A DNA stretch of 64,000 nucleotides from Numida meleagris (lineage: Eukaryota > Chordata > Aves > Galliformes > Numididae), in NCBI RefSeq assembly GCF_002078875.1, contig NC_034438.1, positions 69,391,628-69,455,627 on the forward strand, written 5' to 3'. This document shows positions 49,849 to 60,195 of the stretch, one piece after another (positions within the stretch are counted from its first letter, which is position 1; each line of letters opens with the position of its first letter). The position numbers and the translations under genes are program-made. The notes beneath the pieces were generated by a model. That model was not told where the DNA came from. It ran no database searches and saw only the letters and a program-made list of their open reading frames with translations.

Positions 49849-50337
49849 CTAGAAAAGACCATTCACAATTTTCATATTCAGTTGTGCTCTTTAGCTTAAT
49901 TTTGTGCTTCAGCTTCAGCTTCAGCTAGTGCCCAGTTGTGCAGTACTATATCTGCAAGTAAAATCCATCTCATTATTATTTATGTCCTGATATCTGCCAA
50001 AAAAATGTCTTATGCTTGGATATTTGGTTTTTTACTATATTTATTCAAGTACTTTTCTAAGAGAGGCTCTCATGTAGTTTCTTGCCTGCCATTACCTCTG
50101 GATGGATCTAGCCTATTACCTTTTTAGAACAATGGTCTCCATTTTCCTGTGGAAAATGAGCCACTGTTTTATTTCCTGTTTTCTTTCCTACCACACCTCG
50201 ATATGTCTGCACCTTGAGCTGTAGTTTAATTTAATTACTCCAGCAAACATACATCTCAGTAGAAGATAAAATGGTTCACCTGGTCTGTACACAGTTCTTC
50301 CCTTCTAGTATAAATTCCAGGGATTATAAACAGGAGG

Positions 50338-50670
50338 GGAACCAACTTTTTACTCGGGTAGATAGTGATAAGACAAGGGGGAATGTATTTAAGTTCAGGG
50401 AGGGAAGGTTAGGTTAGATTTCAGGGGCAAGTTCTTCACAGAGAGAGTGGTGAGGTGCTGGAACAGGCTGCCCAGAGAGGCTGTGGATGCTCCATCCCTG
50501 GAGGTGATGTGGATCCATCCAGAGTGGATGGAGCCCTAGGCATCCTGGTCTAGTACCAGAGTTGGAGGTTGATGATCCTGCCTGTGGCAAGGGGATTGGA
50601 ACTTGATGATCCTTTGGGTCCCTTCCAACCCAAGCCATTCTATGATCCTATGATTCTATTCTATGATTCT
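50338..50670 (+). mobile_element. CR1 3' end
   Basis: Plus-strand CR1 tail of about 330 bp: GGTAGATAGTGATAAGACAA, TTAGGTTAGATTTCAGG (RLDFR-like), GAGAGTGGTGAGGTGCTGGA (50443), CAGGCTGCCCAGAGAGGCTG (50464), a CCTGTGGCAAGGGGATTGGA block, CTTCCAACCCAAGCCATTCT (50622), then octamers to 50670. Truncated just upstream of the last ORF2 segment. No intact frame. Confidence 0.95.
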
Positions 50671-51417
50671 TAATGTCACTCAAAGCTGTTGGACTCTTGG
50701 CTGCAATGAAAAGGACATTAACTATGTCATAGATGAACAGTAACAGATATCTTAATGAAACTGAAATAAGTGTCAAATTAGCAGTATAATTTGAAAGGAG
50801 AGTTTCATTTATTTCAGAAAAGCAACATAGAATCTGTAATTAATTCTTTTCAAAAATCTCATTTTATATTTGATAAAATGTTGGGTTTTGAACATTGTTT
50901 ACTTGGTAGTGATTAACAGAACTGCAATTTCCATCTACTGTTTATCATTCATGAGGATTAGCTTTCCAGAAAAGAAAAAAAAAAGGAGGAAGAAAAAAAA
51001 AGCACCTAGTGCTTATAGTTCTAAGGAAGAGACCACTGTAAGTCATACATGTTCCCAGATACTGATGCATTTTTTTTTTTACTAGCAAGATAATCTAGGT
51101 TCAAACCCCAGTGTAATATATCCCTAATTCCTGCTGTTGTTGAGAATGTGGTGAGTTCAAAAATTCAAATATTAAGAATTTCTGGAGCTCTGCGCACAGA
51201 GCATGATTTTCTCCTTCAGAAGTTACAAAGTTCCAGACAATGTCTACAGAGAAAAAACTGTGCCAACAAGAAAATATTTTGAAAATCTTATTATTATATA
51301 TTGCTGAGGAAATTTTTCCAGCTAAGAGCACCTGAGAGATTTACAAAATAATGCTCAGACAGATGGCAGATGCAGGTTTTACAAACCAGTCCTGAAAGGT
51401 CATTGCTCTGTTGCAAG
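50671..51417. other. Unique non-coding sequence, no gene seen
   Basis: Spacer between CR1 copies. A-rich patches near 50976-51001 and a T run near 51069-51080. Nothing else recognised. Confidence 0.6.
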
Positions 51418-51737
51418 AATCACGGAGTCACAGAATCACTGGGATTAGAAGGGACCTCTAGAAATCATCCAGTCCATCCCCCCTGCTAAATCAAGTTCCC
51501 AACAGCAGGTTGCCCAGGAAAGCATCCAGGCATGTTCTGAGAGTCTCCAGAGAAGGAGACGCCACAGCTTCTCTGGGCAGCCTGTTCCAGTGCTCTATCA
51601 GCGTCACAGTAGTTTTTCCTCATGTTCAGATGGAACTTGCTGTGTTCCAGTTTGATAAATTTGCTCCTTGACATGTAAATGGGCATCACTGAAAAGATCC
51701 TGGCCTCATCCTCTTGAGACCCACCCCTTAGATATTT
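51418..51737 (-). mobile_element. CR1 3' end, copy A of a stack
   Basis: Plus reading starts with the reversed tail (CACGGAGTCACAGAATCAC) and runs through CATCCAGTCCATCCCCCCTG, ACAGCAGGTTGCCCAGGAAA, TCTCCAGAGAAGGAGACGCC (51543), CTTCTCTGGGCAGCCTGTTCC and CATGTTCAGATGGAACTTGC (51620) to CCTCTTGAGACCCACCCCTT. This is the layout of a CR1 subfamily distinct from copies B and C to the right. It ends abruptly at the 3' tail of copy B. Confidence 0.93.
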
Positions 51738-52107
51738 AGAATCATGGGATCATTACAATTGGAAAGGATCTGTCAGATCATCAATTCCAATCCCAACCCA
51801 TCTCCACCATGCCAACTGAACCATGTCCATCATCCACACATTTCTTGAACACCTCCATGGATGGTCACTCCACCACTTCCCTCGACAGCCTGTTCCAAAG
51901 CTGGAACATTTCTTGGAGAAGAAACCTTTCCTATTTTCCAACCTGAACCACTCCTGGTGCCACTTGAGGCAATTATCTCTCATCCTGTCGCCATTTACCT
52001 GGGAGAAGAGGTCAGCATCCCCCTCATTACTACCTATTTTCAGGCAGTTTAAAGAGCAATAAGGTCTCTCCTGAGCCTCCTCATCTCCAGACTAAGCAAT
52101 CCTAGCC
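51738..52107 (-). mobile_element. CR1 3' end, copy B of a stack
   Basis: Begins with its own tail (AGAATCATGGGATCATTACA), then GATCTGTCAGATCATCAATT, ACACCTCCATGGATGGTCAC (51849), CAGCCTGTTCCAAAGCTGG, TTTCTTGGAGAAGAAACCTT (51907), and stops at CTCCAGACTAAGCAATCCTA. In minus sense this is the end of ORF2 plus the 3' UTR. The 5' break meets the tail of copy C. The subfamily resembles that of the 25.7- and 37.7-kb copies. Confidence 0.93.
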
Positions 52108-52950
52108 CACAGAATCATAGAATCATACATTGTTTGAGTTGGAAGGGATCTTTAAAGGTCATCTAGTCCAACTCCCCTGGAATAAGCAAGGACATCTACA
52201 GCTAGATCAGGGTGCTCGGAATTGGACCCAGCCTGACCTTGAATGCCTCCTGAGATGAGGAATCACCTCTGTAGGCAATGTGTGGCAGTGCTTTACCACC
52301 CTTACTGATAAAACCTACAACTGGCCTCAGCCCATTGATGAGTTGATCCTTTATAAGTCTTTTCCAGGCTAAACGGCCCCAGCTCTCTTAACCTTTCTGC
52401 ATAAGATGTTCCAGGCCCCTGATCATCTCCCTGGCCCTTGACTGGACTCTCTACACCAGTTCTTTGTCTTTCATGAACTGGAGGGAGCCCAGAAATAGAC
52501 ACAGTACTCCAGGTGTGGCCTCACCACGGCAGAAGGGAAGGGGAGAATCACCTCCCTCTACCAGCTGGCCATGCTCTTTTGATGCACACCAGGACACCAA
52601 TGGCCTTCTTGGCCACAGAGGCACACTGCTGGCTTGTAGTAAACCTGTTGTCCACCAGGGCACCCAGATCTTTCTCTGCTGCTCTCAACTCCAGCAGGTC
52701 AGCCCCTGAACTGTAATGATATATCTGATTATTTCTCCTCAAGTGTAGGACACTGCACTTGCCCTTGTGGAGCCTCCTGAGGTTCCTCTCTGCCCAATTC
52801 TCCAGCCCATCCAGTCTCACACAGCCTTCTGGTGTATCAGCAAAGCTGCTGAGGGAGCGTTCTATCCCTTCATCAAGGTCACTGATGAAGATGTTGAACA
52901 AGACCATACCCAGTATCTAGTACTGACTCCTGTTAAACTCCATCAACCTT
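52108..52950 (-). mobile_element. CR1 RT C-terminal half, copy C of a stack
   Basis: About 840 bp. The tail is at 52108-52130 (CACAGAATCATAGAATCATA). The minus frame 52907-52548 carries VLFNIFISDLDEGIERSLSS, the RT box reduced to FADTPEG (the FADD box has lost an Asp, 52845-52832), KCSVLHLRRNNQIYHYSSGA, ELRAAEKDLGALVDNR and ASVAKKAIGVLVCIKRAW. The ORF2 tail follows in another frame (RLRELGPFSLEK at about 52408-52373). The truncated catalytic box and at least one frame change make it inactive. The 5' edge near 52950 is approximate. Confidence 0.95.
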
Positions 52951-53330
52951 CCTTACGCTGAGTGTTTTGCCCATGACGGTAACTGATGAGGGGTCTCCCT
53001 GCTGACTGCTCTGCTGCCAGGGAACATGATGTAGAGGCTCAGTCAGCATCGCTGGTGCTCTCCTGAGCACTAGGATCAGGTTGTATCTGATCCATGGGGC
53101 CATTACCAGCCTTTGGGGCCAGGACCTGGGTTGTTTGTGCTGGTGTTCCCAGAGTGCTGGTGGATGCATGTTGCCCTGGACCTGCCAGTTTCTGGTCTTG
53201 AGCACGTCTTGTGGCTGCCGGACACCTCTAGTGTGCCAACCTAAGGGACTTGGGTGTTTCATTCTCAGACTTGAGAGGGGGTGCAGGAACATGAAGATCA
53301 GCCTCCCGTACATAAATGTCAGTGGCAAAG
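52951..53330. other. Unassigned GC-richer segment next to the CR1 stack
   Basis: About 380 bp, richer in G+C and CpG than the surroundings, open on both strands (minus frame 53328-52933, 131 codons; plus frame 53081-53380, 99 codons). No domain is recognised. The first 50 bp include GAGTGTTTTGCCCATGACGG and TAACTGATGAGGGGTCTCCC, which remind me of a high-copy bird sequence I cannot name. It could be more of an element interior, a retrocopy, or host sequence. Confidence 0.4.
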
Positions 53331-56300
53331 AGATGTATGTAGAAAAAGAATTGTTAAAGGATTTCCTCAGATCTGATTAACTGCATATCATTCACATGCA
53401 CACATTGCCAAAGCACACTCTAAAGAATCATTTGTCCAAATTTTGCAACCTTGTCTAAATTCAGTCAGGTAATGTGTAGGTCTCAAAACTCAAAAAATTT
53501 CCAGCAAATGAAAAACAAAAATCAGACAGACTAGTCAGCAACCATGACGCCACTGTTAAAAACAGACTATCACGAAACAGCCAGTGCCATTAATATGCTA
53601 CATTTCTGTGTTGCTACACAAACAATGCGAGCATCACATTACCCGTAGCAGAAAGCCAATCATTTTTGTATAAATAAGTAAAAAGCATGGTCTATCAAAG
53701 AGAATAATATTTGAAAAATCACAACAGTGTAAGATTTGTGTAAACGAAATGAGACAAAAGTCTCCTGAAAGTGTAAATATTAATATTATCTTATGATTTA
53801 AGTATATATTCTGGTCACCATCAGACTGTGATTGCAAAAATTAGAGTTTGTGTTCATATTTTATGAATAACACAGTTTTTGTATTTGTACCACAGGTGAC
53901 CAACAGATAAGATGTAAATATGCATACACACAGGGAAGTTCCAGATGTAACCATTCCAGACATAAAGAAAGCATTTCAGCAGTATTCCAGTCTTGGGACA
54001 AGAAACAATGTGTTTTCATTTCAGCTGGAACAAAGTATATTCAGAGCCAATAAATCCTTTCCAAAAAAACCATCATCAGTATATCAAATTTGCTGACACT
54101 TTAAGTAAGTTACTGAAAACAAAAAATTCACCAAAAATGTAACAATTTTTTCTGTTTGCAATGCTTTCTTACAGACATCTTTCAAATGACTGATCTCTGG
54201 TTATATCCAGTGCAACAGTTCTGAAAGCATAGACGCCTTCTTTTCCAGATCCACATTTGTTACTGCTGGTTCCACTGTAATGCCCTGTTGTTGGCTTCCA
54301 CATTCATAAGCAATGTCCAAAACTACTTTCTTTAAAAGATTTTATTTCCTTGGTATCATCTAATCTAGTTATAAGTTTTTATGAACAAGTTAATAGTCTT
54401 TATCCATTTGGATTTCTCTTCACAGCGCTGAATTTGTTTCATCACAATATTTGCTGGATGAATTTCAGTGAGAAAGTAAGAATATGGAAGAAAATCCAAT
54501 TTTCCTAAATGACTTTCTTTCATGAGTAATCCCTTGTTTAAAATTGTTGTCCAGGGAGTCTCAGCTCTGAACCAGCTCCCTTACATCTGGAATTTAATGG
54601 CAGATGGGCATATCATAGAAACTGAGAACACCTTGGGTTTATGGCGTTATGGCTAATCCGCACATGCTCTGAGTATGAAACATAGCAAGTCTACTGGGCA
54701 TGCAGCAAATTTGGTGGACAGGCTAGATTATTTTCACATGGCATGTTGGCAGATACGGCTAATTGTCACTTCATGTGTGAAGTAGGGGGTTCTTCTTGTC
54801 CCAGTAGATTGTCCTATTGAGTTTTCACCTTGGTTTTCTTAAGGTCTTGCCAGGTCTCTAATAAAGAAAAACTAACATAAACGAGAAACAGAAATTTAAC
54901 CAGTTCAGTGTCTGAAATTACAAACAAACAGTGGAGTCTTGTCATCTGGACCAACAGAGTATCTGTCGCATTTGCCAAAGTGTAAAACAGATTATGAAGG
55001 TGTTAATTCATGCTGGTGTATCAGACATCAAGTCTTCCACCGAGCATCATGAATTCACATAGTGCTGATTTTTCCACTGGACTTCTGACTGAGGTGAAAG
55101 ATGTGGACAGTCCATCAGGATTAGCCAAAGAATTGCCAAGCCACTACAGGGCTGCAGATGCTGAAGAGCACAAGTTACCCCAGTGGAGACTGATATCAAC
55201 TTACATTCAATCTTTATCTCCTGATTGGCCATTTTCCTGGTGGCAGAATATGTCAGAGCATTGCATTTTTCTTAGGCAAGACAGCAGACAGAAATCCCTA
55301 TGTATCATATGAATGCTTATCTATAAAACTAGAGACTTGGCCCAAAGTTAGGTAAGTCGACTGAGATCTTTGCATTGACTTCAGTCACCTATGAATCACA
55401 TCAAGTATTTTCTCTGAACTGTATGATAGAATTGAATGAAAGATCTAAAAAGAGGTAGCTAAGTGCCAGTATATGCAGGTATAATATATATCAGTTGAAA
55501 GTCCTAAACTACTGTTCTATTTCAATTAGAAAACTAAAAAAAATCACAGATTTTTGTTGTTTGTTTGCTTTCACAATGCTGGCATAAAATCAAATATAAG
55601 ATTTTGACCTATGTCTACTAGGTTTTCATAGTGTTTTTCTGCGTTGCTGTTTGGAGAGTGAAAAAAAATTTTGAGGTGAGCTTTAGTCTTTCTAACCAAC
55701 GTCACAGCACAATTTTAACATTAATGATTCTTAGCCATTGTATAGTGTGTTGTGAGATCTTAATGAAAAGGACACCCCTTTATCTGTCATCCAGTAAAAT
55801 GTCTTTTTCACTGTCAGTAACTTGCAGTGATCATTGATCTTAACATCCTATTTTAGGAACTGCAGTTCCAAGTTTTCATGATTTGAGCTTCTTGAGATCT
55901 TGATTTTTATTTTAGTACTTAAAAAAATATATTCCATCTGGTGAGAACCCTGTCTTCTCAGATCTTCTCAGGTTTATGCATCAGATGGAGAGTCTGATCC
56001 TACTCCCACCTAATTCAATAGGAATTAGTTTACATGTGGGACACATCTTGGGAATTCTTTAAACCAAAACTTCACATAAGACCTCTAGTTAAGTGTGTGA
56101 TGAACACTGCAGCTGTGGTTCTCTCTCTCATGACCAAAAAAAAAGAAAAAAGACTTCTTTAATAAATCTACAATTTGTCCAATCACAGATCCCTACAGAA
56201 ATCAAGAAAGTATATCAGTATTAGTACAATATATTTCAGCTTTAAGCTCACATTTTCTGTCCATGCACAGCTAAATTACTCTATATTTATTTCACTTCAA

Positions 56301-59300
56301 AGCAAGAAAAATAAGTGCCTGAGGCCTTGACCACCATGGCAATCATCAAGGGGCTTTGTGGTTTAACAGTGAACCACAGCCTGACAACTATAGGCTATGG
56401 CTACAGGTAGGTAGAGTCCCTCAGTAACCCATTTTCCATTCACTTGCTACTCAAGCTAGTGCTGATCTGTAGCACTGACAAAGTCAGCTGAAGTCAATCC
56501 ATAATCAACAATAATAGCACTTCCCTGCTAAGAAAATGGAGGCAAAGAAACTTGCAAATGAGTACATGTGATTGACTACTTTCTCCAGCTGCTTGTCTCT
56601 CTGAAAATGTAAACCCCATAATCAGGAGCAAGACACTCCTTAAAGAGTCCACTCCTACACCAACCATGCCTTCTATGTTTTTAAAGCAATCTTTAAGGAT
56701 TAACTTTAGAAATGAAAATTATTTGGTTTTGCCTAAATGAAAACATTTAATTTTTTCTTAGCAGCATGAGGTATTTTCTTGAAAAACCTCATTAGTTCTT
56801 TCACACCAACCTGTATTTGTTATCTGTTAAGAAGATGCTGACTATCTTAGCATTGTCTGTAAATAAGAACAATATTTGGATAATTATTCAAAAGTCCTGG
56901 AAATGACATCTCATTTTCATCATCACTGGAAGATGTGTTGACAGTGAAAAGGGCTCACATGTACCAATGTGAAAGAAATTATACAATTCAAGAAGCAAAG
57001 AAACAACCAAAAAATAAAGTTCTTTTTAATGACCGAAATAAGAAAAAGTTTTGAGGCAAATAAAGCTCTAATGCTTTACAATTCATAAATGAAAGGTTTT
57101 CGCAAAGATTGCGAAGTATCGTTTTATTTCAGGGTTATAATGGAGTGGCCATTCTAGAGCTCTTAAAATAATTGATTTTGCAGCTGAGAAATGGAAAAGA
57201 AGTTCAAAGAAGTTAAATTCATACTTGAAGATGCATTTTTACCTGCCAGAACTTGAAATACAATAACACATTCTGATCTGGGTTCAGTTCAGATAGTTAA
57301 AAGTCCTTAAAATGCATTCATTTCCATGTAATTCCAGTAAAATTGAAGGAGAGGGAGAATTTGATGCACTTCTCGTGGAAGCTGCAACAGTTTTTGAAAG
57401 GAATATGCATTGACGCCTGGGCAGAGGTAGGCATGACACCTCCCAGAAGGGTCTCTAGATTTAGAGCTATTCTTATATTCTTATAACAACCTCTATTCAG
57501 TATAAAGCCGTACAGCCCCAGAAGGAGAGATGAGAGTTATGAAGATCTGAATGTACTGAAGGAATTTTCAGGAGGTAAAACTTTTGGAAGGAGAAGCCTC
57601 TGGGCTTCGGGGATCTCAGGCTGAGGTAGTGAACCTGTTTCTTCCTTTTCCTTTGGGCTTATATTAACCATCAGGCTTTTGGATTAATAAGGAAACTGGT
57701 TCTATCAGTACAATTTATTCTATCAGTTTTTACACTTTGTTTTCCTAATTCTTAGAAAGGAATGTTCTTAATGTATTTTTGTGATTTCCAAGATCATAAG
57801 ACACCTTTATTTTTCTAGCAAAAAAACTATTCAGAAACAGACTAATGCATCCATTTAGATATTCCAGAACTATTGAGTCTTTTGAGAAATAAAAAACAAT
57901 TTCATAGGGACAGATAGATCTGGACAAGACATATTCTTGTGTACTGTCTCATCACTGCTACCTATGAATGTTTGAGTACATATTTAACATCATTATTGTG
58001 ATTAATTGTATTTATATCAACAGAATTATATGCTATAAAAAAGTTGAGCACGGAGTGAATAAATATGGAGCTAAATCAGTAAATTTCCAGATATTCTTCT
58101 CAAGTGGGAAACCTTATTTGCCTTCCAGAAAGAGTCAGGAAAGCAAATAAGCAAGCACAACATCCTCTTATTTGCAGACTTTTCCTCACAAGTCTTCCTA
58201 CTCAGTTCAGGGACACCTCTGCACAGAGAAAGCTTCGATCACTATGATGCTCAATTTGAAGTTACAAACTGGAGAAAGGGGACAGATGAAAGCTGTGGGT
58301 GAATTTTCACCTTAAAAACCAGATCTGCACAGCACAGAGTTAGTCTATTTTCCTGGTGAATATGTCATTTTGAATCAGTCCTGGGTGCCAAAGCTTCTCC
58401 AGCCCTTGGCAGGCATTAGCTCGGAGTATACGGCATCTAGTACTAAGTTACGTGTACTCTGCTAACATAGCTGCTTTCTTGGCAATATCCATTTGATGTT
58501 GTACGGCTAAAAGGAAGAGATAAAATGCAGAAAGAGCTGAATGGAAATGTGCCCTGCTATCTGTGATATTAATGTAGAAGGACGGAAAAGAAGGCACGTT
58601 AAATAAAAAAGAAAAAATAAGCAAAATCTCATATTTAAGTGGACTTAGACCAGATATGCAGGTGACAAAATCACATATTTACTAATACATTATATCTAGG
58701 GATTTTGTGTAGGCGGCCACAGTAATCCACTTTTCTGGATGTACACAACTGAAATCATGAACTGGTTTCATGGAACTGATAAGACAGCTGTAGAGAAGAG
58801 ATAGAGTCCTGTTACCATTTTAATTTGGTATTACCAACCCACAAACCATAGCACTGAAAAAAGAACATATGTGATTACTGGAAACAATCAGTCATCAGTG
58901 ACGACTGTATATCTACTGTCATCTTTATATCTCCAGTTATTACACCAGTAATGTAATAAACAGCTGTACCAGATCTCCTTTTTCAAGAAGAAAGACAGGT
59001 TTTGTTTCTTGTTGAAACACTGCACAGATAAACAAATGAAAAGCAGGACCATAGCTGGCAAAATGTGTATGTAATAGCTGAAGTCTGACTCTGCAGCTGA
59101 CAGTCGAACACAAGGACTGAAGTACTTCTGTGTAGCCTCCTGTATCCATCAGCATACATTTTCTATAACTGAAACTGAAAAATCACACAAATGTCCAGTT
59201 TATCATCTCTGATATTTTTCTCTTTCTAACAAAAGACATTGCTTCAATCAAATAAAGAGCAAAGGAGATACTCCAGAATATGGAAGAAAGATAGGTGCCT

Positions 59301-60092
59301 AGTCTGCAATGTAGACATTATCTGTGCCTGTCACAAAATATAGTCAAGAAGAACTAAATAAAATGCATGCAGAGGTGAAACATCATTGGCAGTACTACGG
59401 TATTACTTAAGGAAGACTTTTTTGAGAACTTTTAAGTATTCATACAAAGCAATCTTTTAGGTAAATGGGAAAAAAAAAATGGTCATGTTCCCCGAAATGT
59501 ACCTGAATGTACTGCTCTGCATTAAATTGCAAACACTCTGACAGTTTTTTTGTGAGATTTGAAACATACTGATTTTCAAAACATTACTTAAATTGCAGAA
59601 CAGTGTGTGAGGAAATATATAAAGGTTGCATTATATTACAAAAGGTTTTCTTAAACTTTTCAGAGGTATTATTACAGAAGGCTCTGTACTGAGAACATCT
59701 GTCATGAAATGAGGACAAAATGAAAATTTCAGTGTGAGGTCAGGAAAGGAGGAAATTACTTGGATCACGACGAATTTCTCCACAAAGAGTTAGTAAGTTC
59801 AGGTTATACTTTGAAAAGTGCTAAACTTCTGAGGATGCCATTAAAATCAACAAGCTCAAGTTGCCCTATTGCCTCTCAAACTGTATGTCTCACTGATGCT
59901 GGAAAACAGCTGTGATGTCCAGAAGATTATTGACTTTGGTGCATTCGTTTTTCCTTTAACTTTCAAATACTGAGCTTGGCCCTCTCCTAGTGATGCCAAG
60001 GCTTGGAGTCCATTAACAAAACAGGTCTGATTTAGTTGGTGGATCTGATCTATATCTGAGAAAATTCTAGGTGAAAGCTGAGAAATGACAGA
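53331..60092. other. Longest repeat-poor stretch, no gene seen
   Basis: Nearly 7 kb without a recognisable transposon, exon or long simple repeat. Open frames up to 100 codons (e.g. plus 55010-55312) have no domain, and none is flanked by a clear splice-site pair I would trust. Such intervals are where conserved regulatory DNA or missed old repeats would hide, but I see no specific signal. Confidence 0.5.
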
Positions 60093-60195
60093 ATCATAGA
60101 AACATAGGTTCATAGAATAACCCAACTTGGAAGGAACTCATTACAATCATCCAGTCAAATCTCTGGCTCCATACAGGACCACCCAAAAAAAAGAA
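60093..60195 (-). mobile_element. Very short CR1 3' end
   Basis: Plus reading: AATCATAGAAACATAGGTTC, ATAGAATAACCCAACTTGGA, AGGAACTCATTACAATCATC and CAGTC...CTCTGGCTCCATACAGGACC, then ACCACCCAAAAAAAAG. This is the first 90 bp of a reversed CR1 3' end of the type with CTGGCTCC.CACAGGACCAC. An A-rich run follows at the break. One of the shortest 5'-truncated insertions here. Confidence 0.8.

Larger units (their letters stand above)
45261..50337. other. Unique non-coding sequence with simple repeats
   Basis: No transposon or exon recognised in 5 kb. Simple repeats at 47051-47085, 48885-48920 and 49813-49848 are listed separately; a CA-rich patch lies at about 46900-46933 and three CTTCAG units at about 49908-49926. 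Frames are short and featureless. Confidence 0.55.

Noticed and set aside
51095..51115. tRNA-like B box (AGGTTCAAACCCCAG)
   Set aside because: No A box or cloverleaf partner upstream, where the sequence is a T run and AT-rich; a chance match.
55010..55312. 100-codon plus frame as a possible exon
   Set aside because: No recognisable domain, no convincing splice sites at its edges, and length within chance for this many frames.
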